Counted from the stretch's first letter, positions 33,387-43,017 are shown. The stretch is DNA of 64,000 nucleotides from a bacterium SCSIO 12643 (GCA_024398135.1 CP073750.1:3162001-3226000); one strand, 5' to 3'. A program made the numbers and translations. The notes: generated from the sequence alone by a model not told the origin.

Positions 33387-35786
33387 ATGGCGTGTAATAT
33401 TGCTATTAATGACGTTATCGGAGTCGATAACGAATTGGAAGTCGGAGAAATAATTGTTTCCGGAACTGCCGAAGACTGTGCATCCATAAGAGTCGAAATC
33501 AATATCGGAGATGTGATTTTTGTAGGAATTGCAGATGTGAATGAGGGCATTTGGACTGTGAATATCCAGGTGGAAGATGTAAAATGCGATGCCTCTTATT
33601 CCATAGAAGCAAAATGTGTAGATGGAAATGAACATTGTTCGGAAAATATCTCGGGTCGATTAAGATGTAGTGGACCGGAATGCCCTATTCTCGAAGGCGA
33701 ACCGATTTTTGAAGAAGAACCCTGTAATGAAAATGGAGGACGTAATTTAAATGTTGCGTTTACGATCAATGCACCTCAAATTGTGATGGCAGCAATAGAT
33801 TTTGGAAATGGTCTTGTAGATAATCGACCGTTGATTCCGGGATTAAACCCTTTTAGTTTTCGGCCACCGTTACATGATATTTCATATCCTCCTGGAGCAC
33901 ATCAGATTGAAATTAGATTCGAAGGTGAATGTGAACCTTTAAATATTCCTTTTGTGATTAATGCATGTGAAACACCGAATGATTGTTTGCGACTGGTAGA
34001 GTTGGAGATAATCTCTATCGGAGATTGCAACGAGGATGGACAAAGGGATGTAGAATTGAGAATGGTGGTAAACTCTCCTGTGGCGCAAAGAATTACAGTC
34101 AATTTTGGAGCGGATGTTTCTGTGGAAGAAGTCGTGTTACCAGGCGAAAATGTATTGACCTGGGAAGCACCTGTGATTTTAAGGTTTGATCCGGGAATGA
34201 TTGAAGGAATCATTACTTCAGAAAATTGTCCTGATGTCCCGTTTAGATTTGAAATACCAGGATGCGGAGAGATTCCATGTCCAATTGTTTGGGGAGATGC
34301 GCAATTGTTTCCAATTGAATGTGAGGGAAATAGAAGTGCGGTTCGAGGTTCAGTGGTATACGACAATAGAAGCAATGAAGTTGTACGCGCGTCTATTGAT
34401 TACGGGAATAATCAAAACGTAGATGATGTGGATTTAGCCGCGGGTGATAATCATGTATTAAACTTTGAAGTGACATATGATGCACGTGAAGAACCATATC
34501 AGATCGTCATTCGTACCGAAGATAAATGCCCGGATAAGGTGATAGATATCGGGGTGATAGAAGATTGCAGATCATGTCCGGAAATTGGAGATGTGAGTTA
34601 TGAATTTGAAGATTGTGTTCAGCAAGATGGACGAAGAATGCGCGAAGTGATTGTGATGTTTGCATATGATGCAACCCACCCATGTCAAATTACCATTGAC
34701 TTTGGAGTGCATGGTAGTTTTGATTTTGGACTAATGGGGGAACAAAATTCCGTGTTCAGAGAAGTTATTCACTTACCGGTAAATGAAGAATTAAGAGGAC
34801 GAATCATTTTCACATGTGATGATTTGGAATGTGCAAATGTGCCTTTAACCATCAAAACAGTAGCGGATTGTGAAGGTGCAGTTTGTGGGAGTTTCGAAGA
34901 GATTGGAGTGAATATTGGCGAATGCCATGATGGTATAGCCAATGTGACGGTTGAGGTAGGCGTGAGTCTGGCGGTAGATACGCGGGTAAATATTGATTAT
35001 GATGATGGAGAAACCGTGGTGAGAGAAATGGAAGCGGGAGAGTACCAGATTGTTTTAAATCATTCATACCCAGAAGGCGCAAGCCCGGAAATAGAGATTT
35101 CTCAGGATTTTCCGGCAGATTGTGAGCCTACAACTATTTCTGTCGGTGAAATTATTTGTAATCCAAATGACGATGATGATCACGATGATGATCACGATGA
35201 TGATGACAATGGAGGTGGAAATGATGGAGGAGAAGGAGCTGGGTGTATGACTGCAAGATGGTTAATTGCTATAGGTTCAGCGGTAGTAATGCTAGCGGGG
35301 TTATTAATGATATGTGTACCAGCAGCTACTGCCGCGTTAATTTGGGTAGTTGGAATAGCGGCAGGTGCAGCAGCGCTGGCAATTGCAGCAAGATGGGTTG
35401 CAGATCGATTGGGATACGCATGTCCAAACCCTTGTGGAATGAACTTATTGATTACCTGGCAGGTGATGTTCGGAGCGGGAGTAGGTGCCTTATACTTTAC
35501 TAGTTGTTGTCCTTGGATTTTTTGGGTTGGATTGGGAATGGTTCTGGCTTCGTTAGCATTGGCATGGAGATGGGCGCAAAATTGCAACATAGGATTATGT
35601 GGATTTTTAGCAGAAATTACAGTTGTATTGGGTGGTGTCGTGATTCCGGTTATAAGTTATATTGAAGACATACCAGTACTAAATGGTTGTGTCAATGTGG
35701 TCATTGCCAGAATTATAATTGCAATTTCTGCCGGATTAGGTATCTGGTTAGGAGGTTGTGTAATTAGAGGGTTAAATGAAGAATAA
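33387..35786 (+). CDS. Cys-rich modular protein with Asp/His linker and C-terminal membrane domain
   Basis: The 799-residue product is not recognised. Five modules of about 100 residues are visible, each with a Cys-x-x-x-Gly-x-Arg-like start and a D/N-F/Y-G/D motif at about residues 137, 239, 338, 438 and 537; they look like Ig-type beta sandwiches with paired Cys. A tract rich in Asp with regular His (about 593-608, coded by tandem GATGATCAC units) may bind metal. After it, from about 620, come four or five hydrophobic segments with further Cys. There is no N-terminal signal peptide, and an in-frame TAG lies 24 bases upstream, so none is missed. It may be the first gene of a three-gene unit. 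Confidence 0.82.
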   Translation: MACNIAINDVIGVDNELEVGEIIVSGTAEDCASIRVEINIGDVIFVGIADVNEGIWTVNIQVEDVKCDASYSIEAKCVDGNEHCSENISGRLRCSGPECPILEGEPIFEEEPCNENGGRNLNVAFTINAPQIVMAAIDFGNGLVDNRPLIPGLNPFSFRPPLHDISYPPGAHQIEIRFEGECEPLNIPFVINACETPNDCLRLVELEIISIGDCNEDGQRDVELRMVVNSPVAQRITVNFGADVSVEEVVLPGENVLTWEAPVILRFDPGMIEGIITSENCPDVPFRFEIPGCGEIPCPIVWGDAQLFPIECEGNRSAVRGSVVYDNRSNEVVRASIDYGNNQNVDDVDLAAGDNHVLNFEVTYDAREEPYQIVIRTEDKCPDKVIDIGVIEDCRSCPEIGDVSYEFEDCVQQDGRRMREVIVMFAYDATHPCQITIDFGVHGSFDFGLMGEQNSVFREVIHLPVNEELRGRIIFTCDDLECANVPLTIKTVADCEGAVCGSFEEIGVNIGECHDGIANVTVEVGVSLAVDTRVNIDYDDGETVVREMEAGEYQIVLNHSYPEGASPEIEISQDFPADCEPTTISVGEIICNPNDDDDHDDDHDDDDNGGGNDGGEGAGCMTARWLIAIGSAVVMLAGLLMICVPAATAALIWVVGIAAGAAALAIAARWVADRLGYACPNPCGMNLLITWQVMFGAGVGALYFTSCCPWIFWVGLGMVLASLALAWRWAQNCNIGLCGFLAEITVVLGGVVIPVISYIEDIPVLNGCVNVVIARIIIAISAGLGIWLGGCVIRGLNEE

Positions 35787-35791
35787 AAAAC

Positions 35792-35828
35792 AAACTCGGA
35801 ATCAAATCGGAATTTAATTCCGAGTTTT
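35792..35828 (+). terminator. Terminator or attenuator between cluster genes
   Basis: AAACTCGGAAT and ATTCCGAGTTT pair around a 13-base loop and are followed by TTAT. It starts six bases after the stop at 35786, so the next gene at 35852 may have its own promoter or depend on read-through. Confidence 0.75.
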
Positions 35829-35851
35829 ATATTTACAAGAAATAAAAGAAT

Positions 35852-36559
35852 ATGGAAATCATAGCAAAACTCAAGGAAACCGAAGCGGAACAAGTGAAAG
35901 AGGTTTTTGTACAATTACTATCTGATTATTTGCATCCGGCATATGGTTCGATGTCTAAGCGAGATTTCGATATTCTTTTATTTATCAAACTTCAAAAACT
36001 TGGGGTATTTGAAAAGAATCCGGAGATTTATGATTTGGTGTCGCAATTAAAAGTAACAAGATCCAAAGCACGAAATCTATTGTATGAATCAAAATTGAGA
36101 CAAACCAGTGTGCCGGAATTGGATGAAGAACTAAAGAGGGTATTACAAAATCCGATTTTCCTAAAAGACCAGGACAAAATTGGAATCGAAATAGACAACC
36201 CTTACCTCATTGATCATTTACGTTCCAAACTCAAAAGACTAAATCATATTACGGATGGATCGTTTTCCAGAGAGTTGGTCAAACTCACTACGGATGCTTT
36301 TGTGGATTTGTTTGAATCCTATATGCCGAATGAAAGTAAATCTCAGATTAAAGAATTGTTTGTTCAGGTAGGTGCGGAACCGGATACCAGTTTTAAAGGC
36401 GTTCTAAAAGGAGCTTTAAAAAAGATTGGCCAGAAAATTGCTTCCGATGCCGGAGGTAAAATTGCTGAGGCTGCAGGAAGTTATTTGGAACCCATTATTA
36501 ATGGAACTATCGATGTGGTTAAAGATAAAATAGCAGTCCTATATCATTCAGATGAATAA
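35852..36559 (+). CDS. Hypothetical cytoplasmic helical protein
   Basis: The 235-residue protein is not recognised. The N-terminal half is helical with a helix-turn-helix-like stretch (YDLVSQLKVTRSKARNLLYESKLRQ, about 55-80). The C-terminal third is a Gly/Ala/Lys-rich amphipathic region (FKGVLKGALKKIGQKIASDAGGKIAEAAGSYLEPI) that could contact membranes or oligomerise. There is no signal peptide. It overlaps the next gene by one base (TAATG), so the two are translationally coupled. Neighbourhood suggests a role with the Cys-rich membrane protein upstream. Confidence 0.78.
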   Translation: MEIIAKLKETEAEQVKEVFVQLLSDYLHPAYGSMSKRDFDILLFIKLQKLGVFEKNPEIYDLVSQLKVTRSKARNLLYESKLRQTSVPELDEELKRVLQNPIFLKDQDKIGIEIDNPYLIDHLRSKLKRLNHITDGSFSRELVKLTTDAFVDLFESYMPNESKSQIKELFVQVGAEPDTSFKGVLKGALKKIGQKIASDAGGKIAEAAGSYLEPIINGTIDVVKDKIAVLYHSDE

Positions 36560-37368
36560 TGAAAACAACAATTACATTTCTGTTTTTCTTATGGAGCTTT
36601 TTCTTAGGAAATGAAGTATTTGCAGATTGTGCTTCTGAATTCATGTTAGCATTGCCCAATAAAGGAAAACTACATGTTGGAGAGATCATTATTCTGGAGG
36701 GTTGTGGAGAAGGTCAGAAGGTAATTAGAGGGTTAGGAACTGAACATCCCGTTTTTTTAGAATCATCAGAACATCTGGTGAAATTGGAAGTTAAAGATAT
36801 AAATCTGGGAATGTATGAAATGTCTCAGGCGATATTGGTACCGACTGAGCATCTTGAAGTTGGAAAAGTGTATCACCTGAGAATAGATCACTTAACAGAC
36901 CGACAAGAGAAACTATTAATCCAGAGAAACGTGGATACATTTGAAAATGAACCTATTTCATGGTTTATTGAAGAAGATGTGGATTCGGAAGAAATTCCCA
37001 TTTGGAAATCGAAACCGGTATTTATTGAAAGTAATTTTCATCCTACGGGGTGTGGACCTACAATGAGCTCAAGTTTTAGGCTGCATCTTGAACCCAGACG
37101 TAATTTCTACGTCAAAGTAGAGTTGAAAAATCTATCTGATGGAACAGTAAATTCTTATTATATACCTGTAACAGAAACGCAATTTATAAGTATCGGTCAC
37201 GGAATGTGTTATGGGCCGTTTTCGTATAAACCCAAAATAGAATATCAGATTAGATTTAATCCGCTAAGCATTTATGGTCACTCCGATGAATCATCGTGGT
37301 CAGAATGGATTTCGTTGGAAAATCCATGGGAATTAGCAAAGAAAGAGGAAAGCCAGTTTGGAAATTAA
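36559..37368 (+). CDS. Hypothetical exported protein
   Basis: The 269-residue protein has a signal peptide (FLGNEVFADC, cleavage near residue 22). The mature part is beta-rich with Cys residues near 24, 49, 177 and 222. The closing stretch PFSYKPKIEYQIRFNPLSIYGHSDESSWSEW looks like a fibronectin or Ig-type strand set. It is periplasmic or surface located. No family is assigned. Its start is coupled to the stop of the previous gene, and its end overlaps the convergent small gene by four bases. Confidence 0.77.
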   Translation: MKTTITFLFFLWSFFLGNEVFADCASEFMLALPNKGKLHVGEIIILEGCGEGQKVIRGLGTEHPVFLESSEHLVKLEVKDINLGMYEMSQAILVPTEHLEVGKVYHLRIDHLTDRQEKLLIQRNVDTFENEPISWFIEEDVDSEEIPIWKSKPVFIESNFHPTGCGPTMSSSFRLHLEPRRNFYVKVELKNLSDGTVNSYYIPVTETQFISIGHGMCYGPFSYKPKIEYQIRFNPLSIYGHSDESSWSEWISLENPWELAKKEESQFGN

Positions 37369-37712
37369 TTCGACCTTACCTTGCTATTTAAATCCTTAAA
37401 AAGTTTGGTGATCAGTGGGTGTTCAATTTCTACATTTAACAGCTCCTGAAATTCTTCCAATTCCTCATTGTTAAGTAGGAAATTAAAATTATCATCCGAA
37501 ATAGGAATGACAATCTTGCGGTCAAATGGAGAATGGCGGTTACGATCTTCCCATTTTTTACCCTCCACTTTCCGCATATATCTTGCAAACGTTTTAAAGT
37601 CTTTTTTAGAGAAATTAAAGTTGAGATTCTTAAACTCAATGTGGATCAACTTACAACCCGAACAGTAATACATCAGGCCGTTGGTAGAGCGATTAATAAT
37701 TCTGTGTGCCAT
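37365..37712 (-). CDS. Small protein with CxxC motif (DUF6686-like)
   Basis: The 115-residue protein begins MAHRIINRSTNGLMYYCSGCKLIHIEFKNLNFNF; the CSGC pair and the 'IHIEFxNLxFxF' strand recall a small Bacteroidota family I remember as DUF6686 (not verified). It may bind a metal through Cys17 and Cys20 together with other residues. It is cytoplasmic. A perfect 19-bp palindrome sits 8 bases before its start, implying tight repression by a metal-sensing regulator. Confidence 0.78.
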   Translation of the reverse strand: MAHRIINRSTNGLMYYCSGCKLIHIEFKNLNFNFSKKDFKTFARYMRKVEGKKWEDRNRHSPFDRKIVIPISDDNFNFLLNNEELEEFQELLNVEIEHPLITKLFKDLNSKVRSN

Positions 37713-37720
37713 TAAAAATT

Positions 37721-37739
37721 ATTTAGAATGATTCTAAAT
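37721..37739 (-). promoter_or_regulatory. 19-bp palindrome, probable metalloregulator operator
   Basis: ATTTAGAAT-G-ATTCTAAAT is a perfect 9-1-9 palindrome upstream of the CxxC gene. The size and design are those of Fur-family or DtxR-family operators. I recall similar TTTAGAATnATTCTAAA boxes before iron-related genes in Flavobacteria, but this needs a search. Confidence 0.6.
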
Positions 37740-37916
37740 AACAAACCTAATGTATTTTTTCATGCTGCAATTCATCTCAGGCTAAATTTATTCAGATTTA
37801 CAATTTTTTGACATTTGGGGTTTAAATCATAGGAAATACATGAACGGCAAAATTCAAGAACGAAAAACTCTAGCTTTGAAGATTCAATCATTTAAAAACA
37901 TATAAAGCCTGTTATC

Positions 37917-38801
37917 ATGAGCGTTTTAAAAATCAATAATCTTTCGAAGACCTATCCCAATGGTGTAAAAGCCTTAGACAATGTAACTATTGAAATTGAA
38001 AATGGCATGTTTGGACTGCTGGGACCAAATGGAGCTGGTAAATCTTCATTGATGCGTACATTGGCTACTTTGCAGGAAGCAGATTCAGGAAGTGCTTTTT
38101 TAGATGATTTGGACATTTTTAGTGAACCTACCGAATTGAGAAAAGTTCTGGGATATTTACCACAAGAGTTTGGTGTGTACCCTAGAATTACAGCCGAACA
38201 ACTTTTAGATCATATGTGCATTCTAAAAGGAATTACGCAAAACTCTCAGCGTAAGGAACTGGTAAAATATCTATTGGATAAAGTGAACCTTTACGATAAG
38301 CGTAACAAAAGTGTAAAGGGATTTTCCGGAGGTATGAAGCAACGAGTGGGAATTGCGCAGGCTTTGATTGGAAACCCAAAATTGATCATTGTAGATGAGC
38401 CTACCGCAGGTTTAGATCCGGGGGAACGCAATAGATTTTACAATCTTTTAGCGGATGTAGGTAAAGAGGTGATTGTGATTCTGTCTACGCATATTGTAGA
38501 TGATGTACGTGAATTATGCACCAATATGGCGATCATGAATACAGGGAGTATCGTATATCAGGGATCTCCGCAAACTGCCATTGATGATCTGAATGGAAAG
38601 GTATATCAGAAAGCGGTTTCAAGAGAAGAACTCAAAGAATATGCAAACAATTATTCGATTATTTCGAATAAAATGGTGGCTGGGTTACCATTGATTCATG
38701 TGTATAGTGAATCTGATCCGGGAAATGGTTTTGAACCGGTATTACCAAATCTGGAAGATGTATTCTTTTCTAAGATCAATACCGCACACGCAATCGTATA
38801 A
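37917..38801 (+). CDS. ABC transporter ATP-binding protein
   Basis: The 294-residue ATPase has Walker A GPNGAGKS (36-43), a Q-loop PQEFG, signature FSGGMKQR (136-143), Walker B LIIVDEP (Asp160, Glu161) and the switch His in STHIVDD. It is an ABC-2-type exporter subunit. The C-terminal 70 residues are an added domain. It lies 18 bases before the large permease-peptidase gene and energises it. Confidence 0.95.
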   Translation: MSVLKINNLSKTYPNGVKALDNVTIEIENGMFGLLGPNGAGKSSLMRTLATLQEADSGSAFLDDLDIFSEPTELRKVLGYLPQEFGVYPRITAEQLLDHMCILKGITQNSQRKELVKYLLDKVNLYDKRNKSVKGFSGGMKQRVGIAQALIGNPKLIIVDEPTAGLDPGERNRFYNLLADVGKEVIVILSTHIVDDVRELCTNMAIMNTGSIVYQGSPQTAIDDLNGKVYQKAVSREELKEYANNYSIISNKMVAGLPLIHVYSESDPGNGFEPVLPNLEDVFFSKINTAHAIV

Positions 38802-38819
38802 CCTCTAAATCAAATCAAA

Positions 38820-41800
38820 ATGTTTAAAGTTTTCTTTTTAAATGAGCTGAGGTATACCTTAAAACAACCTATGGTTTACATCTTCACCCTGATGATAGGA
38901 CTATTGGTTTTCGGTGCCACATCCAGCGATAGTATTGTGATTGGAGGTGCTGTGGGAAATGTACTTAAAAATGCCCCACACATTATCACAACCTTTACCC
39001 TGATCATGAGTTTGTTTGGTTTGTTGATGGGTGCAGCGTTTTTCAATAATGCGGCCTTAAGAGATTATAACAATCACTTCAATGAAATTCTATTTAGTAC
39101 TCCGTTGAGCAAATTCGGTTACTTCTTTGGCAGATTTGCAGGAGCTCTGATCATTTCAACATTGCCTTTGATGGGTGTATTTATCGGTACAATTGTAGGC
39201 TCCAATATTGCACCATTGGTGGGGTGGGAAGACCCGGAAAGATATGGGATAATCCAAATGCAGACTTTTATCAATAACTATTTCTTGTTCATCCTGCCGA
39301 ACATGTTTTTTGCAGGAGCCATTATCTATTCTTTGGCAGTAAGTTTTAGAAGTACGGTGATCTCTTTTGTGGGAGCCATGATCATTCTAATCACGTATCT
39401 GATTTCAGGGTCTTTGATTACGGATATTGACAATGAGACGATTGCAGCATTAACAGATATGTTTGGATCAAGAACATATGCGTTAACTACCAAATATTAC
39501 ACGCCAATTGAGAAAAATACACTGAACCCGTCTTTTTCAGGGTTGATCATGATCAATAGAGTTTTCTGGATTTCTGTTGGAGCCGTAGTATTGTTTGTGA
39601 GTTATTTAAGATTTTCATTTCTAGAGCGCAATAAGAAAGTCAAAAAGGAAAAAGAAGTAAAAACATCAACGTCTACCACATTTACCTTACCGAAGTTAAC
39701 ACCAACTTTTAATGGTTCAACAGAGTGGGCACAGTTTAAAAGTTTCTTTAAAATGAATGTCTTAAGTATTGCCAAGAGCATTACGTTTAAGATTCTATTT
39801 GTTTTTAGTGCGATTTTATTGTTTACCGGCTTATACGGTGGATTCGAATATTTTGGATTGCAATCTTATCCGGTCACTTACGATATCATTGATCAGATCG
39901 ATAACTCCACTTTGTTATTTATCATGATCATCCTGGTATTCTTTAGTGGAGAATTGATCTGGCGTGATCGGGACAATAAGATCAATGAGGTCATTGATGC
40001 CTCTCCGCATACTTCATTTGTATCCCTGGCGGCTAAATCCCTGTCATTGGTGACGATTACTTCATTACTCAGCTGGTTCTTCATAGTCTGTGGAATAGTT
40101 TACCAACTCGTGAATGGATATACTCGAATTGAATTGGACGTATACTTCATAGATTTTGTCATGACCAAGTTGAATATTTATATCATCTGGGCAGGTTTGA
40201 TGATTATGATTCAGGTACTGGTCAATAACAAATACATTGGATATTTCGTATCCGTACTCGTGATATTTGTTTGGGACCTGATATTACTGATGATGGATGT
40301 AGAAACGAATATGTTGTCTATCGGTGGGGCACCATCATTGACATATTCTGATATGAACGGATTTGGTTCCGGAGTATATGGCGCTATTTGGTTCAATACC
40401 TATTGGGTTTTAATTGGAGTTATTGCAGTTTTAATTGCCGGAGCGTTATGGAACAGAGGCGTAGCCAATTCTTTGGCCATTCGTTTTCAAATAGCTAAAA
40501 AACAGTTGCCTTCAAAGTATAGACTTGCAACTTTAGGAGTTTTGGGTATCTGGCTATTGGTAACAGGTTTTGTGTATTACAATACGCAGGTGTTAAATGA
40601 ATATGTGACATCTGATGAGGTGGAAGTAGCACGTGCAGATTACGAAAAGAAATACAAGAAGTATGAAAGTATTACACTCCCAAAGATTACGGATATCAAA
40701 TATTTCATTGACATTTTTCCAGAAGAACGCAATGTGAATGTACGTGCGCTGATGACCTTAAAAAATGAGTCGAATGAACCTATAGACACCATTCCATACA
40801 ATTTAAGTGGAGATTGGAAATCGGAAATCAATATTCCGGGTGCAGAGTTAATCTTTGATGATGAAGATCTGGATTTCCAGATGTATCGTTTACAAAAAGA
40901 TTTGGCTCCCGGAGAAAGCATTGAGGTGGAAATTAAAACTAAATATGAAACCAAAGGATTCCAAAACCGTAGGGGAACGACCAGTGTATGCGCAAACGGA
41001 ACGTTCTTTAATAACAAGTCGGTTTTACCTTCATTGGGATACAATGCAGGACAGGAATTGAGTGATAAGAATACGCGTAAGAAATATGATTTGCTTCCAA
41101 AGAAACGTATGCCTGAATTGGAAGTACATTGTTCAGAAGCCTGTATGGCCAATTATCTTACAGATGGTGTTTCTGATTACATCATGGCGGAAACAGTGAT
41201 TTCAACTTCTGAAGGTCAAACGGCTGTTGCTCCGGGATCATTAATCAAGCAGTGGAACGAAAATGGGCGTAACTACTACCATTACAAAGTAGATCATATT
41301 TCACAGGATTTCTATTCATTTATTTCTGCGGAGTATCAAGTGAAAACCAGAGAGTGGAATGGAGTAGATATCGAAGTGTATTATGATGAAAAACACGAAG
41401 TGAATGTAGATATGATGTTGGATGCAGTAGAGCGTTCATTGGCATATTATACAAAGCATTTCGGACCATATTATCACGAACAATGTCGCATTATTGAGTT
41501 TCCAAGATACGCCACGTTTGCTCAGGCATTTCCAGGGACCATGCCGTATTCCGAAGCCTTTGGATTCGTAGTGAACTTAGAGGATGAAAATGAAAACAAT
41601 GTGATTGATGCCGTGATCGCTCATGAGATGGCACACCAGTGGTGGGCACATCAGGTAGTTGGAGCTAATATGCAGGGTGGAACATTAATGAGTGAGAGTT
41701 TTGCAGAATATTCTTCATTAATGACGATGAAGAGCATTACGGATAACCCTATGAAAATGCGTAATTTCTTAAAGTATGATCATGATCGATACTTAAGAGG

Positions 41801-42398
41801 TCGGGGACGAGAATTACAAAAAGAATTGCCTTTATATAAAATGGAAAACCAAATGTATTTGCATTACGGAAAAGGAAGTGTGATCCTTTATGCATTGCAA
41901 GACTATATTGGAGAGGATAAGGTGAATTTAGCAATGAAACAGTTCCTGGAAGAATTCAGATACAAAGAACCACCATATCCCACTTCTTTGGACTTCTTAA
42001 AATATCTGGAACCGCAGGTACCGGATTCACTTCAGTATTTGGTAGACGATTGGTTTAAAGAAATCACGTTGTATGACAATCGTTTAAAAGAGGCGACTTA
42101 CAAAGAACTGGACAATGGTCAATATGAAATCACCATGGAAATTGAAACTGTAAAGATCAAAGCAGATTCCATGGGGGAAGAAACTAAAGTACCGATGAAT
42201 GACTGGATTGATATTGGTGTATTTGCAGATGATGACGAAGAAGAATTGATGTACCAAAAACGGGTCAAATTCAATCAACCGGAAATGACCTTTACGTTTG
42301 TGGTGGATTCTTTACCGGCCAAAGCAGCGATTGACCCAAGACATATTTTGATCGATAGAGTCTATAAAGACAACATAAAAACATTAACGGGAGAGTAG
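38820..42398 (+). CDS. ABC-2 permease fused to M1-family aminopeptidase
   Basis: The 1192-residue protein has two sets of about six membrane segments (about 15-265 and 325-590) and then a periplasmic peptidase domain. The zinc site is HEMAH (935-939) with the downstream Glu in SESFAEYS (959). The zinc-peptidase domain also has the GTMPYSEAFGFV stretch, in the place of the M1 GAMEN motif. Such fusions are known in Bacteroidota beside one ATPase gene, but the substrate is not known. It may export a peptide and trim it, or process envelope peptides. A strong terminator follows. Confidence 0.93.
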   Translation: MFKVFFLNELRYTLKQPMVYIFTLMIGLLVFGATSSDSIVIGGAVGNVLKNAPHIITTFTLIMSLFGLLMGAAFFNNAALRDYNNHFNEILFSTPLSKFGYFFGRFAGALIISTLPLMGVFIGTIVGSNIAPLVGWEDPERYGIIQMQTFINNYFLFILPNMFFAGAIIYSLAVSFRSTVISFVGAMIILITYLISGSLITDIDNETIAALTDMFGSRTYALTTKYYTPIEKNTLNPSFSGLIMINRVFWISVGAVVLFVSYLRFSFLERNKKVKKEKEVKTSTSTTFTLPKLTPTFNGSTEWAQFKSFFKMNVLSIAKSITFKILFVFSAILLFTGLYGGFEYFGLQSYPVTYDIIDQIDNSTLLFIMIILVFFSGELIWRDRDNKINEVIDASPHTSFVSLAAKSLSLVTITSLLSWFFIVCGIVYQLVNGYTRIELDVYFIDFVMTKLNIYIIWAGLMIMIQVLVNNKYIGYFVSVLVIFVWDLILLMMDVETNMLSIGGAPSLTYSDMNGFGSGVYGAIWFNTYWVLIGVIAVLIAGALWNRGVANSLAIRFQIAKKQLPSKYRLATLGVLGIWLLVTGFVYYNTQVLNEYVTSDEVEVARADYEKKYKKYESITLPKITDIKYFIDIFPEERNVNVRALMTLKNESNEPIDTIPYNLSGDWKSEINIPGAELIFDDEDLDFQMYRLQKDLAPGESIEVEIKTKYETKGFQNRRGTTSVCANGTFFNNKSVLPSLGYNAGQELSDKNTRKKYDLLPKKRMPELEVHCSEACMANYLTDGVSDYIMAETVISTSEGQTAVAPGSLIKQWNENGRNYYHYKVDHISQDFYSFISAEYQVKTREWNGVDIEVYYDEKHEVNVDMMLDAVERSLAYYTKHFGPYYHEQCRIIEFPRYATFAQAFPGTMPYSEAFGFVVNLEDENENNVIDAVIAHEMAHQWWAHQVVGANMQGGTLMSESFAEYSSLMTMKSITDNPMKMRNFLKYDHDRYLRGRGRELQKELPLYKMENQMYLHYGKGSVILYALQDYIGEDKVNLAMKQFLEEFRYKEPPYPTSLDFLKYLEPQVPDSLQYLVDDWFKEITLYDNRLKEATYKELDNGQYEITMEIETVKIKADSMGEETKVPMNDWIDIGVFADDDEEELMYQKRVKFNQPEMTFTFVVDSLPAKAAIDPRHILIDRVYKDNIKTLTGE

Positions 42399-42405
42399 GA
42401 TAAAA

Positions 42406-42444
42406 GCATCCCACAAAACACTCGTTTTGTGGGATGTGTTTTAA
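42406..42444 (+). terminator. Terminator with long perfect stem
   Basis: CATCCCACAAAAC and GTTTTGTGGGATG pair around ACTC and are followed by TGTTTT. It lies eight bases after the permease-peptidase gene. Confidence 0.92.
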
Positions 42445-42471
42445 TATTTCCAACCAAAACTTACGATTACT

Positions 42472-42479
42472 TATATTTG
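42472..42479 (+). promoter_or_regulatory. -7 box of the SRPBCC gene
   Basis: TATATTTG fits TAnnTTTG exactly and lies 22 bases before the ATG at 42502. It follows the terminator of the previous unit. Confidence 0.5.
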
Positions 42480-42501
42480 AAATAAAATAAATCTCCCTGT
42501 T

Positions 42502-43017
42502 ATGAAATATCTAAAATATCTCCTGTACGTAGTAGTGATCCTTGTTGTGATCTTTTTTGGTAATGGTATGATTACACCATCCATCTCTTACGAAAACGAA
42601 GTAGTTGTGAATAAATCGGTAACTGAAGTTTGGGCCGTCATGGAGGATGATTCTCGTATTTCTGAGTGGTTACCTGTAATTGATCGAATTGAACCGGTAA
42701 GTGGTGAGCCAGGTACCGTTGGCGCTGTATCCAATATTTATGTCAACGAAAATGGAGAAGAAATGGTGATGCAGGAAACCATTACGGCAAAGACCCCAAA
42801 TGCACACATGGCCATGACATTCACCATGGATTTTATGGATATGGACTATGATATGAAGCTGGTAGAGAAAGAGGGTAAAACATACATTACTACGACTTCA
42901 ACAACTACCGGGAATGGGATGTTTTCCAAATCTATTTTGTCGTTTATGTCTGGAGCGATGAGCGAACAAGAGGATGAAAACCTAAACAGATTGAAAAAGG
43001 TGATTGAAAACAACTAA
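42502..43017 (+). CDS. Membrane-anchored SRPBCC (polyketide cyclase/START-like) protein
   Basis: The 171-residue protein has one N-terminal membrane helix (about residues 5-24) and then an SRPBCC fold: the opening strand YENEVVVNKSVTEVWAVMED, 'SRISEWLPVIDRIEPVSGEPG', and the C-terminal helix EQEDENLNRLKKVIEN. The fold binds hydrophobic ligands in a deep cavity. The ligand is unknown. It stands alone between a promoter and a non-coding gap. The gene at 43719 also encodes a protein with this type of domain. Confidence 0.85.
   Translation: MKYLKYLLYVVVILVVIFFGNGMITPSISYENEVVVNKSVTEVWAVMEDDSRISEWLPVIDRIEPVSGEPGTVGAVSNIYVNENGEEMVMQETITAKTPNAHMAMTFTMDFMDMDYDMKLVEKEGKTYITTTSTTTGNGMFSKSILSFMSGAMSEQEDENLNRLKKVIENN

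Noticed and set aside
33902-34422. Open frames on both strands within the modular protein gene
   Set aside because: Shadow frames of a well-supported long gene; no independent signals.
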